DNA of 64,000 nucleotides from an uncultured Spirochaetales bacterium (GCA_944392695.1 CALXXN010000006.1:39936-103935), one strand, 5' to 3'; counted from the stretch's first letter, positions 50,354 through 59,337 are shown. A program made the numbers and translations. The notes: generated from the sequence alone by a model not told the origin.

Positions 50354-51022
50354 ATGGAAAACAAGGTGCCGGAGAACCCTTCTCAAAACCGGGCTGGTGA
50401 CTTCAACGCATTAGTTGTCGTCACCGCCTTGATGGTCACGCTTTATCTTGTGGCCAATTTGATGGCAGTCAAGGTGATCTCGATAGGGGGGCTGTCCCTC
50501 TTCGATGCTGGAACAATCACCTTCCCCTTCGCATACATGCTTGGCGATGTCCTGGCAGAGGTATGGGGTTACAGGACGGCGCGCCGCGTCGTCCTGCTGA
50601 CCTTTGTCTGCAACGCCCTGATGGTGCTCTTCACCTGGACGGGGATATTCCTTCCGTATCCTGATTACATGCAGGAGACGCAGGAAGCCTATGCCCTTGT
50701 CTATGGCTATGTGCCGCGCATCGTCCTGGCGTCCCTTGCCTCCTTCCTGCTGGGAGAGCTGGCCAATGCGAAGGTCCTGACCTGGATCCGGGCGCGGCAG
50801 GCAGATGGACGCCACCTCTGGATAAGGACGATCGGCTCGTCAGCGGTCGGCTATCTTTTCGATACCGTCCTCTTCGTCCTGATCGCTTTCGCTGGTACGA
50901 CGCCATCTGGAGACCTTGTGTCGATGATCGTCGTCCAGTACTTCGCGAAGCTCCTGATTGAAGCTGTGGCAGGTACGCCGCTGGCCTATGCTGCCGTCTC
51001 CTACATAAGGAGGCGCTTCTGA
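50354..51022 (+). CDS. YhhQ-family queuosine precursor transporter
   Basis: 222 residues with about six membrane segments. VUT/YhhQ signature: TLYLVANLMAVKVISIG, FDAGTITFPFAYMLGDVLAEVWGYR region (motif FPFAYMLGDVLAEVWGYR at ~55), and SSAVGYLFDTVLFVLIAF. Family members import preQ0, preQ1 or queuine. The next gene, overlapping as TGATG, is a radical-SAM protein, an arrangement reported for queuine salvage. A small CGCTA/TAGCG hairpin lies just before the ATG. Confidence 0.9.
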   Translation: MENKVPENPSQNRAGDFNALVVVTALMVTLYLVANLMAVKVISIGGLSLFDAGTITFPFAYMLGDVLAEVWGYRTARRVVLLTFVCNALMVLFTWTGIFLPYPDYMQETQEAYALVYGYVPRIVLASLASFLLGELANAKVLTWIRARQADGRHLWIRTIGSSAVGYLFDTVLFVLIAFAGTTPSGDLVSMIVVQYFAKLLIEAVAGTPLAYAAVSYIRRRF

Positions 51023-51711
51023 TGAGCCTGGTGCGTTATTCGAAGATCACTGAAGGCTTCAAGCGTGAGTTCCTGCTCCTCCAGGGCAGGGGCTGCGCCT
51101 GGAGGCGCTGCAGCTTCTGCGACTACCATGAGGATGTATCAGCAGATCCCTTCTCAGTGAACAAGGAGGTCCTCTCCCATGTCACTGGGGAGTTTGGCGT
51201 CCTGGACATCATCAACTCAGGCTCGGCGATGGAGCTTGATGAGGCCACGCTGGACCTGACAGCTTCGATTGTCCGGGAGGAACAGGTCCATGACCTCTGG
51301 TTCGAGGCCCACTGGATGTACCACATGAGGCTCGCCGCCTTCGCGGGTCGTTTCCCTTCCTGCCGTGTCCATTTCCGCTGTGGTGTCGAGAGCTTCAATG
51401 GGGCCCTCAGGGAGTCTTGGAACAAGGGCATGTCCGCCTCTGTCACTCCTGAGGAGGTGAGGCGGTACTTCGATGGGGTCTGCCTCCTTGTCGGCCTTGA
51501 AGGACAGACAAGGGAGGATGTCATCAGCTCTGTCGAGACCGCAGAGCGTCTTTTCGATTATTATTCGGTCAACCTCTTCTGCCCGAACAGCAAGCCTGTC
51601 GTGCGTGATGAGGCGCTCTGCCGTTGGTTCATCGAAGAATACGCCCCTGTGATAAGGAAGAGCCCAAAGGCCGAAGTCCTGATCGACAACACCGACCTTG
51701 GCGTTGGATGA
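51022..51711 (+). CDS. Radical-SAM protein, possibly QueL-like queuosine lyase
   Basis: 229 residues. The 4Fe-4S site is GCAWRRCSFCDYHED, a C-x4-C-x2-C spacing rather than the common C-x3-C-x2-C. Further: GSAMELDEATL and CRVHFRCGVESFNG. It starts inside the stop of the YhhQ transporter gene. In Clostridioides difficile a YhhQ gene sits with a radical-SAM enzyme (QueL) that frees queuine from queuosine; context and size make the same role plausible here. No TGT or nucleoside hydrolase gene is nearby. The family call is moderately sure, the reaction less so. Confidence 0.75.
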   Translation: MSLVRYSKITEGFKREFLLLQGRGCAWRRCSFCDYHEDVSADPFSVNKEVLSHVTGEFGVLDIINSGSAMELDEATLDLTASIVREEQVHDLWFEAHWMYHMRLAAFAGRFPSCRVHFRCGVESFNGALRESWNKGMSASVTPEEVRRYFDGVCLLVGLEGQTREDVISSVETAERLFDYYSVNLFCPNSKPVVRDEALCRWFIEEYAPVIRKSPKAEVLIDNTDLGVG

Positions 51712-51733
51712 GGCGTTCCTGATACGTCTGTGT

Positions 51734-51763
51734 AAGGGACAGTCCCGAGAAGGGCTGTCCCTT
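51734..51763 (+). terminator. Terminator after the yhhQ/radical-SAM pair
   Basis: AAGGGACAG, 12 bases, CTGTCCCTT: perfect 9-bp stem with an inner CCC/GGG pair, then AATTGTC, 23 bases after the stop. Confidence 0.7.
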
Positions 51764-51778
51764 AATTGTCAAATGCGC

Positions 51779-51949
51779 TTGACCACTGTCTTACTGTGCT
51801 TATCTTGCGCTATGGAAGGCACATGAAGAAGGCTTGGAACTCAATTGGAGCTTGATGGGTACGTGCTTGACGGATGGCCTGGGGTCTGCCAAGGACCCCG
51901 CCCAGGAGTATCCAGGCTTGTCTTCGAATCTTATTCAGGAGGGAGTGAC
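51779..51949 (+). promoter_or_regulatory. Promoter and 5' leader of the second radical-SAM gene
   Basis: TTGACC at 51779-51784, 16 bases, TATCTT at 51801-51806. The ~140-base leader contains a strong hairpin (GGGGTC/GACCCC inside CCTGG/CCAGG, about 51878-51906) and a possible 10-codon peptide at 51822-51854. It could attenuate expression; no known riboswitch motif seen. Confidence 0.35.
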
Positions 51950-53293
51950 ATGACACTCAAGGAACGTGCTGTGGGCTTCAGCATCGAACAAGCCTACGCT
52001 TATCTGGACAAGAATCCGGAGGAGAACCTCCCCAAGCTTCTCGACATGGTCAAGAAGGTGGTGCCGAAGGGGAAGTATGATGACAAGATCGCCGCCTTCG
52101 AATGGGCGATATGCAACAAGGACAACAACTGGCACCGCCTCATACTCTCGCTCTGGGATGACATCGACCCGGAGGTCAGGAAGACGGTCTTCCGCAACTT
52201 CATAGTCAACGCCTTCTTCCGCTGGTCGAACGGCAAGGAGGATCGTGAGGCCGCCAATGGCGTACATATCCCATGGACGCTGCTGATCGACCCGACGAGC
52301 GCATGCAATCTCCATTGCACGGGTTGCTGGGCGGCAGAGTATGGCAACAGGCTGAACCTGGACTATGAGACGCTGGATTCGCTTGTCAGCCAGGGCAAGG
52401 AGCTGGGCATCTACTTCTACCTCTTCTCAGGTGGCGAGCCACTGGTCAGGAAGGATGACATCATCAAGCTTTGCGGGAAGCATGATGACTGTGTCTTCTC
52501 CGCCTTCACGAACGGCACCTTGATCGACGAGGCTTTTGCTGATGAGATGCTGCGCGTCAAGAACTTCATCCCTGCGATCAGCGTCGAGGGCTTTGGTGAG
52601 GCGACTGACTCAAGAAGGGGTGGTGGGACCTACGACAAGGTCGTCAAGGCCGCGCATCTCCTGCACAGCAGGAAGCTGCCATTCGGCTTCTCATTGTGCT
52701 ACACAAGGGCGAACACCGAAGTGATCGGCTCTGAGGAGTTCTTTGACTGGATGATTGATCAGGGTGCCAAGTTCGCCTGGCTCTTCACCTACATGCCTGT
52801 GGGCAATGGCGCTCCGACAGACCTGATGGCCACTGCTGAGCAGAGGAAGTTCATGTACGACAAGATCCGTAGCTACCGCAAGACAAAGCCTATATTCACT
52901 ATCGATTTCTGGAATGATGGCGACTATGTTGGTGGTTGTATCGCAAGTGGCAGGTACTACCTGCATATCAACGCCAATGGCGATGCCGAGCCCTGCGCCT
53001 TCATCCACTACTCGGATTCGAACATCCACGACAAGAGCCTTGTCGAGGTCCTGAAGAGCCCGCTCTTCATGCAGTACCAGTCATCCCAGCCATTCAGCGA
53101 TAACCTCTACAGGCCATGTCCGCTCTTGGACAACAACGGCGAGCTTGCACGCATGGTCAAGGCATCTGGTGCCATCTCGACCGACCTGGCTTCTCCGGAG
53201 GATGTCGATGGACTGTGCGGCAAATGCAAGGAGGCCGCTGACAATTGGAAACCAGTGGCTGATGAACTATGGGAACAGAAGAACGCCAGGTGA
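51950..53293 (+). CDS. Radical-SAM protein with SPASM-like C-terminus
   Basis: 447 residues from the ATG at 51950 (MTLKERAVGFSIEQAYAYLD), with AGGAGGG upstream. An ~110-residue N-terminal helical part precedes the radical-SAM core: IDPTSACNLHCTGCW, FSGGEPLVR, SAFTNGTLID and ISVEGFGEATDSRRG. The C-terminal region has cysteines (YVGGCIASG, NANGDAEPCAFIHY, YRPCPLL, GLCGKCKEA) that could bind extra Fe-S clusters. This looks like a known anaerobe family of unassigned function. The next gene is a cytidylate-kinase-like protein after a hairpin. Confidence 0.85.
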   Translation: MTLKERAVGFSIEQAYAYLDKNPEENLPKLLDMVKKVVPKGKYDDKIAAFEWAICNKDNNWHRLILSLWDDIDPEVRKTVFRNFIVNAFFRWSNGKEDREAANGVHIPWTLLIDPTSACNLHCTGCWAAEYGNRLNLDYETLDSLVSQGKELGIYFYLFSGGEPLVRKDDIIKLCGKHDDCVFSAFTNGTLIDEAFADEMLRVKNFIPAISVEGFGEATDSRRGGGTYDKVVKAAHLLHSRKLPFGFSLCYTRANTEVIGSEEFFDWMIDQGAKFAWLFTYMPVGNGAPTDLMATAEQRKFMYDKIRSYRKTKPIFTIDFWNDGDYVGGCIASGRYYLHINANGDAEPCAFIHYSDSNIHDKSLVEVLKSPLFMQYQSSQPFSDNLYRPCPLLDNNGELARMVKASGAISTDLASPEDVDGLCGKCKEAADNWKPVADELWEQKNAR

Positions 53294-53330
53294 AATAGCA
53301 CTTGCCTCTGTTTTCCAACATGTTAAAATT

Positions 53331-53359
53331 ACGTCCCAGGGGGGTATCCCTTGGGACGT
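53331..53359 (+). terminator. Hairpin after the radical-SAM gene
   Basis: ACGTCCCA, 13 bases, TGGGACGT, perfect over 8 bp, 37 bases after the stop. It is followed by TCCTGTAAAA, a weak T-tract, so termination may be partial. Confidence 0.5.
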
Positions 53360-53428
53360 TCCTGTAAAATGGCACGTCATCTGCTGACAGGGGTGAGCTG
53401 GAGCCAGCCCTATTACGGAGGTGATAGA

Positions 53429-54052
53429 GTGATCATTACAATCAGCAGGGAATTTGGAAGTGGTGGACGTGAGCTTGGCAAGCGCCTCGCCGAGGAGCTT
53501 GGGATTCCATGCTACGACGCCGAGATCATCGACCATATCGCAGCAGAGAACGGCTTTGACAAGAACTATGTAGCACACTTCAGCGAGCAGAGCCTGACAC
53601 CCTTCTACATGTCGACAATAGGCCGCCGTTTCGCGACAGGCCTGGATGCTCATACGCAGCAGGTGATGCAGATCTCCGCCGCACAGTGGAAGATCGTCGA
53701 GAATTTCGCAAAGCAGGGCGACTGTGTGATCGTCGGCCGTGCATCCGATATCATCCTGGAGAAGTATGACACCTTGGACATCTTCGTCTATGCATCGACT
53801 GAATCCAAGATCGAGCGCTGTCAGAAGAGGGCCAAGGAGGGAGAACACTGGACTGCGGGCCAGATCAAGAAGAAGATGAAGGAAATCGACAAGGGACGTG
53901 CCCGTTACCGTGCCGCCTTCTCTGATACGAAATGGGGTGCGAAGGAGAATTACGACCTCTGTGTCAACACGACAGGACGTGAAATCAAGAGCCTGATTCC
54001 TGCCCTGGCCCAGTATGCGAGGGCCTTCTTCGACAGTGGAAAGCTTGTTTGA
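53429..54052 (+). CDS. Cytidylate kinase-like protein
   Basis: 207 residues from the GTG at 53429, which has a perfect GGAGGTGAT site; longer readings are unlikely. P-loop-like start ITISREFGSGGRELGKRLAEELGIPCYD, then VIVGRASDIIL and DIFVYASTESKIERC. It belongs to the cytidylate-kinase-like family widespread in gut anaerobes, distinct from Cmk; the substrate is not established. The stop overlaps the start region of the next gene. Confidence 0.85.
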   Translation: MIITISREFGSGGRELGKRLAEELGIPCYDAEIIDHIAAENGFDKNYVAHFSEQSLTPFYMSTIGRRFATGLDAHTQQVMQISAAQWKIVENFAKQGDCVIVGRASDIILEKYDTLDIFVYASTESKIERCQKRAKEGEHWTAGQIKKKMKEIDKGRARYRAAFSDTKWGAKENYDLCVNTTGREIKSLIPALAQYARAFFDSGKLV

Positions 54053-54668
54053 GCACTTGCCACGCAAGGCACTCATCCTTGTCTTGCTTCTTGCATCCAG
54101 CCTGATGCCGCTCAAGGCCTCAGGCTGGTCTGGCATTGTGTTGGGACCATCATTCGAATTCTATTCGATATCCGGGATGAGCGGCATGGACAGCCTTGTC
54201 GACCACTCGCTCAACCTGGACTTCGATGGTGCCTATTACTTCGCGGGAGACATCTTCGGACTGGGCTACGGTGTAGGGGCTGGTATGATTTACGACACGA
54301 CACGTCATGGGGAGGATGTCACTGCACTTGGGCGCTTCCTCTCGATTGATGGCCGCATCTCAATCGCTTACCGCCACGAGTTGCTGGAGCAGCTTGACCT
54401 GCGTTTTGACCTGGGAGGGCGTTTCTCCCACCGCTTCCACCATGGACAGGATGGAGGCGGGATTGCCGGCGCCACCGACAGCATCGATGCCATGATACGA
54501 CTGGACCTGGCCTGGGAGCTGGCACCTTCGTTTGCCGTCTCTGTGCTCTTCGACCTCTCCATCCCGGTTTACAGTTGGATCAGTGGAATCAACGCCGCAC
54601 CTGATGGCGGTGCCAACGGGCATGGCGTGCGTTTCATGCCAGCCTTGGCAGTGACCTATCTCTACTGA
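54045..54668 (+). CDS. Outer-membrane beta-barrel protein
   Basis: 207 residues if it starts at the TTG at 54045; GTG 54036 or ATG 54015 are alternatives, all inside the end of the kinase-like gene. Signal peptide (FEHLPRKALILVLLLASSLMPLKASG). The rest alternates hydrophobic and polar residues in strands and ends in Tyr (AVTYLY), as in outer-membrane barrels. Similar in style to the other barrel proteins of this window. No family recognised. Confidence 0.65.
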   Translation: MFEHLPRKALILVLLLASSLMPLKASGWSGIVLGPSFEFYSISGMSGMDSLVDHSLNLDFDGAYYFAGDIFGLGYGVGAGMIYDTTRHGEDVTALGRFLSIDGRISIAYRHELLEQLDLRFDLGGRFSHRFHHGQDGGGIAGATDSIDAMIRLDLAWELAPSFAVSVLFDLSIPVYSWISGINAAPDGGANGHGVRFMPALAVTYLY

Positions 54669-55336
54669 AGCACTTCCCCATCCGTTGAAATCGTCACGAC
54701 TTCCAGTGGCAGGTCCTTTCCACTTTCACTGAGGGCCTTCCTGACGGCCATCTCAAGTCCACCACAGCAGGGCACTTCCATCCTGATGACTGTGATGCCC
54801 GTGATTCCATTTGCCTCGAGGATGGCTGCGAGTTTACCACTGTAGTCGACGCCATCGAGCTTCGGACAGCCGATCAGCGTGGCCTTGCCACTCATGAAGC
54901 GCTTGTGGAAGGACGCATAGGCATAGGCCGTGCAGTCAGCTGCGATAAGAAGCCCACATCCATTGAAGACCGGGGCCTTCACAGGTGCGAGCTTGATCTG
55001 CACAGGCCACTGCAGCAGGGCGCTCTCCTCTTCATCTGCAGATGGGCAACTGCATGTGCTCCTGCCGAAAGAGCGTGGTGCGGAGCCTGGGCAGGAATGA
55101 CCGTGCCCATGCTCATGTACTGCCGTCTCGTCATAGGATGCAGCCTCCCTCTCGACTATACGGATCGCATCGACAGGACAGGCGGGCAGGCAATCGCCAA
55201 GTCCATCACAGTAGTCATCGCGGATCAAGGTGGCCTTGCCATCGACAAGGGCAATCGCCCCTTCGTGACAGGCTTCCACGCAAAGGCCACAGCCATTGCA
55301 GCGTGAACGGTCTATCTCGACAATCTTGCGTATCAT
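54662..55336 (-). CDS. 4Fe-4S ferredoxin-domain protein
   Basis: 224 residues from the second of two adjacent ATGs (55336), with GGAGG five bases upstream. Two 4Fe-4S motifs at ~10-55: CNGCGLCVEACHEGA and CDGLGDCLPACPVDA. A His/Cys-rich linker follows (HEHGHGHSC..CSC). The C-terminal half has NGCGLLIAADCTAYAYASFHKRF, LIGCPKL and EVPCCGGLE, conserved cysteines of a family common in anaerobes. Role in electron transfer; partner unknown. Divergent from a Crp/Fnr gene, with a palindrome between. It converges on the barrel-protein gene with overlap of 7 bases. Confidence 0.85.
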   Translation of the reverse strand: MIRKIVEIDRSRCNGCGLCVEACHEGAIALVDGKATLIRDDYCDGLGDCLPACPVDAIRIVEREAASYDETAVHEHGHGHSCPGSAPRSFGRSTCSCPSADEEESALLQWPVQIKLAPVKAPVFNGCGLLIAADCTAYAYASFHKRFMSGKATLIGCPKLDGVDYSGKLAAILEANGITGITVIRMEVPCCGGLEMAVRKALSESGKDLPLEVVTISTDGEVLQ

Positions 55337-55384
55337 CATTTCCTCCAGATGGCTTGAGTCTAAGTCATGTGCACTGGAAATTCC

Positions 55385-55398
55385 GTTGTTTTTACAAC
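55385..55398. promoter_or_regulatory. Crp/Fnr-type palindrome in the divergent region
   Basis: GTTGT TTTT ACAAC: a perfect 14-base palindrome with 5-4-5 geometry, the same spacing as FNR and CRP-class sites. It lies 13 bases before the Crp/Fnr start and 49 bases before the ferredoxin start. A plausible operator for both genes. Confidence 0.5.
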
Positions 55399-55410
55399 AG
55401 AATTGTAAGC

Positions 55411-56067
55411 ATGGAAGAGTATCTTGATGTGGTGGCAGGGTCATCTCTCTTCAAAGGGGTGGGAATGGACAAACTGCCACAGTTGTTGCCAAGGCTTGGA
55501 GCGAGGCTGTGTTCATATGACAAGGGTGAGTGCATCTTCACTGCTGGCAGCCTGGTCAAAGACATACACCTCGTCCTCTATGGTGAGGTCATGGTCTGCC
55601 AGGATGACTTCTGGGGTGGTCGTTCTGTATCCCATGTCGTCAGAAGCGGAAGTTGCTTCGCCGAGGCCTTCGCCTTGGACTCCGTTCCCGCCACTGTCAC
55701 GGCTGAAGCGGCAATGCATGCAAGCATACTGCTCCTAGATGCCTCCTGCTTCATTTCCATAGAGGATGTGGGGCCTGTTCTGTTGAGGAACCTGGTGGGG
55801 GACCTTGCCCGCAAGAACAGGATGCAGAACCTGCGTCTTGCACATCTTGGGTGTCGGACGATCAGGGCGAAGCTCATCTCCTACCTCTCGTCTGCAGCCA
55901 TTGAGGCGGGCTGTGATGATTTCCTGATCCCCTTCTCCCGCCAGGGCCTTGCCGACCACCTCGCTGTCGACAGGAGCGCCCTTTCTGCAGAACTCGGACA
56001 CATGCGGGATGAAGGACTGGTCGCTTTCAGGAAGAACCACTTCCACCTCTGTCTCAAGGACCTTTGA
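55411..56067 (+). CDS. Crp/Fnr-family transcriptional regulator
   Basis: 218 residues from the ATG at 55411. Residues ~10-125 are a cyclic-nucleotide-binding-type beta-roll (YDKGECIFTAGSLVKDIHLVLYGEVMV). The C-terminal helix-turn-helix is SRQGLADHLAVDRSALSAELGHMRDEGLV. It lacks the clustered N-terminal cysteines of FNR. Paired divergently with a ferredoxin-domain gene, an arrangement frequent in anaerobes. It probably regulates both from the intergenic palindrome. Confidence 0.88.
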   Translation: MEEYLDVVAGSSLFKGVGMDKLPQLLPRLGARLCSYDKGECIFTAGSLVKDIHLVLYGEVMVCQDDFWGGRSVSHVVRSGSCFAEAFALDSVPATVTAEAAMHASILLLDASCFISIEDVGPVLLRNLVGDLARKNRMQNLRLAHLGCRTIRAKLISYLSSAAIEAGCDDFLIPFSRQGLADHLAVDRSALSAELGHMRDEGLVAFRKNHFHLCLKDL

Positions 56068-56099
56068 AGAGGGCAGGGCTTTTGGTCATAATACCAATC

Positions 56100-56930
56100 A
56101 TGAAGCAAGCCCTCATCATCCAGGACCTTTCCTGCCATGCCTCTGGCAGCTTGAACGTCTCACTCCCTGTCCTCAGCGCGCTGGGCGCCAGGGTCAGCGT
56201 ACTTCCCAGCACGATACTTTCAAGCCAGTCAGATGGCTTTGATGAGCTCTACAGCCGCTCTCTTGGAGCAGAGTGCCATGGCATCATGGAGGTCTGGAAG
56301 CATTATGGCTTCTCATTTGATGCCGTCTCATCGGGCTACCTTGCTGATGAGGCCCAGCTCGGACTTGTCCTGGAGGCCAGGCATGCCTTCTTGAAGGAAG
56401 GTGGCCTCATCCTTACAGACCCTGTAATGGCAGACGATGGCTCCCTTTATCCCGGACTTGGGGACGGGCACATAGCTTTGATGAAACAACTCCTGCCAGG
56501 CAGTTCAGTGATCACACCGAACATCACAGAAGCCCTGCTGCTGACAGGGCGTCCTGCTGACAAGAGTGAGCTTACGCTCCTTGAAGTCAAGGAGCTGTGC
56601 AAGGAACTTTCAGACCTGTCTGGAGGTCCTGTCGTGATCACCAGCCTGACGCTCTCTGGTGGTCAGATGGTCAACGTGGCCTACAACAGGAAGGAGGATC
56701 CAAGGCTTTTCGCCTACGATCCGCTCCCTGTGTCCTATCCTGGATCCGGGGACCTCTTCGCAAGCCTGCTGCTTGGCTTCCTCCTCAAGGAGCGTCCCTT
56801 CTTCGTCGCTGTGAAGAGGGCGGGGGAGCTCTGCTCGAAAGCCGTAGCTGTCACAGCCCGGAACAACACGGAGCGCCGTGAGGGTGTGGATATCACAGCG
56901 GCACTCAAGGAGGCGGTGCTTGAAATCTGA
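56100..56930 (+). CDS. Pyridoxal kinase-like protein
   Basis: 276 residues from the ATG at 56100 (MKQALIIQDLSCHASGSLN), the family start; the ribosome site is weak. Ribokinase-fold features: IIQDLSCHASGSL, ILTDPVMADDGSLY, VITPNITEALLLTG, and the catalytic-loop SYPGSGDLFASLLLGFLL (Asp of GSGD). This is the PdxK/PdxY-like branch that phosphorylates pyridoxal, pyridoxine or related pyrimidines. It follows the Crp/Fnr gene by 32 bases. Confidence 0.88.
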   Translation: MKQALIIQDLSCHASGSLNVSLPVLSALGARVSVLPSTILSSQSDGFDELYSRSLGAECHGIMEVWKHYGFSFDAVSSGYLADEAQLGLVLEARHAFLKEGGLILTDPVMADDGSLYPGLGDGHIALMKQLLPGSSVITPNITEALLLTGRPADKSELTLLEVKELCKELSDLSGGPVVITSLTLSGGQMVNVAYNRKEDPRLFAYDPLPVSYPGSGDLFASLLLGFLLKERPFFVAVKRAGELCSKAVAVTARNNTERREGVDITAALKEAVLEI

Positions 56931-57016
56931 ACCAGCTCCAGTGCTGCAGGGAATTGTGGAGAACGTGAAGTTGTATCACTTCACATACCTGTGATAGCAT
57001 TGTCCAGAGGCTGGCG

Positions 57017-58207
57017 ATGCAAGGAAAACGCAGATCCATCATCCTCATACTCATCATATCGCTGTCTGTTGTCACTTCCTTGAATGCTGACTCCGACAGC
57101 CTTTGGACTGAGATAAACGGAGTCAACAACGGTGTAAGTGGCTTCGGCCTTGGCCTCTTCCCGCTTGGGACGGACTTCGAATACCTTGCCAACTTCGACA
57201 TGATCCCCGGCTACCGTCATCGTGCACTGTTCTCCTTGGACCTGTCCTTTGGTTTTGGCCATGTGACGCTTTCTGGCTATGATCACCAGACCGGGCGTCC
57301 AAGCTGGATCGATCCTTCAATTGAGGATGCCTTTGATGGCCAGCGTTATTTCAGGATCTGGAGCCAGGCCGTGGTCTTCCTGCAGCAGGGCTTTGGAACG
57401 AATCCCGTGGCAGGGACCGGACCGCTTGTCGAGCTGCGCCTCAGCTTCCGCAGCCGGGTCTCAAATGCGAGCGAGGCCCTCAGCGTCTCATCGGATCCTT
57501 CATCATCGGTTTTCAACAAGCCCCCCTTCGATGATTCTTTCGAGCATTTCCCTGCCTACCCCTGGCTGGAAGGGGACCGCTTCAACTGGAACAACAGCAT
57601 ATCCTTCTCTACCTACTGGTACATGAGGAAGACGACGACCAGGACGAGCAACTACGATGGCGTCTACATGGATGTCACACTTGAAACCGGTCCTTGGTGG
57701 CTTGGCAATGACATCTGGCCAGATGTTGTCACGAGCGACTATGTGAAGCTTTCCTGGTCACTCACCGAGTACCTGACAGCCTATGTCAGCGAGCGTGACA
57801 ATGGTTGGAACTGGGTCAACCTGAGCTTTGGTCATACGAATACGGCGGGTTACATATGGGGTGATGTGGTTCCTGAGTACCAGATCCAGACGGACAGGCT
57901 CCGTGGTTACCTGACTGACAGGATCTGGATCCGGTTCACAGGCCCTCAGTTCATCGCCACTGACTGCTATCCTTATATCGAAGTCAGCCTGAACAACAAC
58001 TTCTATTTCGGCGGGGTGCAGAACGAGGTCGACGCCTCGACCTGGGCGATGGAATTGAAGAGCTCTGTGACCTTCGAGTTCCATCTGCGCCTCTTCGGTT
58101 TCATACACGTGCGATACCGCTTCGGTTATGATTTCATCAAGGGCTTCCTGCCCGATGTGCCCAGCTGGTGGCAGGATGCCCAGCTTGGCTTCTATGTCTC
58201 GCTCTAG
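57017..58207 (+). CDS. Outer-membrane beta-barrel protein (cluster member 1)
   Basis: 396 residues. Signal peptide (MQGKRRSIILILIISLSVVTSLNAD), then strand-rich sequence with many Trp/Tyr, e.g. GFGLGLFPLGTDFEY and FGFIHVRYRFGYDFIKG. It ends ..LGFYVSL. The size suggests a 12-16-strand barrel. It shares with the next gene the early pattern xGLFPLGTDFEY / MGIFPVAVNYQF, so the two look paralogous. First of four consecutive exported barrel proteins. Confidence 0.7.
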   Translation: MQGKRRSIILILIISLSVVTSLNADSDSLWTEINGVNNGVSGFGLGLFPLGTDFEYLANFDMIPGYRHRALFSLDLSFGFGHVTLSGYDHQTGRPSWIDPSIEDAFDGQRYFRIWSQAVVFLQQGFGTNPVAGTGPLVELRLSFRSRVSNASEALSVSSDPSSSVFNKPPFDDSFEHFPAYPWLEGDRFNWNNSISFSTYWYMRKTTTRTSNYDGVYMDVTLETGPWWLGNDIWPDVVTSDYVKLSWSLTEYLTAYVSERDNGWNWVNLSFGHTNTAGYIWGDVVPEYQIQTDRLRGYLTDRIWIRFTGPQFIATDCYPYIEVSLNNNFYFGGVQNEVDASTWAMELKSSVTFEFHLRLFGFIHVRYRFGYDFIKGFLPDVPSWWQDAQLGFYVSL

Positions 58208-58217
58208 GAGGTGTTGG

Positions 58218-59336
58218 ATGTCAAAGCGTAGCGCAGTCATCTTGATCCTCCTCTCCACGGTCCTGGCCCCGCTTGGGGCGATTGGCTTCGGCTATCATGT
58301 GATCGAGGCCCGGGCGGAGACTGATTTTGCGATGGGGATCTTCCCTGTCGCGGTGAACTACCAGTTCAACTTCCCTGTGCCTGACTTGATTGGCGGCAGC
58401 ATGACAGAGCTTGCATTCCGCCTCGACAACGGCCTCGATTTCAGGACGCTGCGCCAGAATCCGGAGGATGGAAGCTTCTACGCCTGTACCGGTGCGGATC
58501 ATACCCTGGACTACATGGTCCTCTACGATGAGTTCCGCCTCCTCTTCAACCAGGGCTTCTGGAACGACCGCTTCACGCTGGGCGTCTCGATTGATGGGCG
58601 CTTCGAGAACGCCTATGAGTCGATTGCCTTCAAAGGTCAGGGTGACGAAGGCCTTTTCTGGGATCCTGATGGGAACCAGCGCTTTGATTCCTTCAGTGGG
58701 GCTCCTGAGCTTGCGGGTGGCCGTTCGATCTTCCAGACCTATGTTTCTGCAGAGCTTGGTGTCGACTTGATGGATGACGGCATCGTCACGAAGGATGGTC
58801 TTTCTTTCAACTCATTCTTCAGGATCACAGGACCCTGGATGCCGCTTTCCGATGGCTCTGGTGACTTCCTGCTCAGCCACAACAGCCTGTCAGTTGCGAA
58901 GACGCTCTTCAGTGTGTCCAGGTCCTCTGGCCTGGAATGGTTCTCCGTCGTCCTGGAAGGTGACTTCACTTACCGTTACATACATGGCTCCAAGGTCCCA
59001 CTCTATGTGCAGGGTGGGGAGCTCTGGCCGACCTGGGCCCCTGCCACGGAACATGTCTTCACGGGAGAGGTCTCTGCCACCTTCTACGGACCGCAGTTGA
59101 CAGCCGATACCTACCTGGGCATCTCGCTCTTCGCAGGATGCGGCTGGTCGCTTGGGAGTGCGCTCAACAGCAGTCAAAGCGGAATCAATGAATTTGTCAG
59201 CGTATACGGGATCAAGGCGGAGCTCATGGTCCTTGATGTGCTATCATTGTACTGGGACTGGGGTTTTGTGAACGACCCGGCCTTCAATGAGCCACAGCGT
59301 GCCGTCTCACGCCTTGGTTTCACCTTTGGAGTCTGA
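58218..59336 (+). CDS. Outer-membrane beta-barrel protein (cluster member 2)
   Basis: 372 residues from the ATG at 58218, with TAGGAGG upstream. Signal peptide (MSKRSAVILILLSTVLAPLGAIG). Strand-rich and aromatic, ending in RLGFTFGV. The N-terminal TDFAMGIFPVAVNYQFNFP parallels member 1. It begins 10 bases after the stop of member 1, so they are co-transcribed. No known family. Confidence 0.7.
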   Translation: MSKRSAVILILLSTVLAPLGAIGFGYHVIEARAETDFAMGIFPVAVNYQFNFPVPDLIGGSMTELAFRLDNGLDFRTLRQNPEDGSFYACTGADHTLDYMVLYDEFRLLFNQGFWNDRFTLGVSIDGRFENAYESIAFKGQGDEGLFWDPDGNQRFDSFSGAPELAGGRSIFQTYVSAELGVDLMDDGIVTKDGLSFNSFFRITGPWMPLSDGSGDFLLSHNSLSVAKTLFSVSRSSGLEWFSVVLEGDFTYRYIHGSKVPLYVQGGELWPTWAPATEHVFTGEVSATFYGPQLTADTYLGISLFAGCGWSLGSALNSSQSGINEFVSVYGIKAELMVLDVLSLYWDWGFVNDPAFNEPQRAVSRLGFTFGV

Positions 59337-59337
59337 G

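Noticed and set aside
51822..51854. Ten-codon leader peptide (MKKAWNSIGA) before the radical-SAM gene
   Set aside because: Only one Trp and no repeated regulatory codons; the ribosome site is poorly placed. Kept only as a remark in the leader entry.
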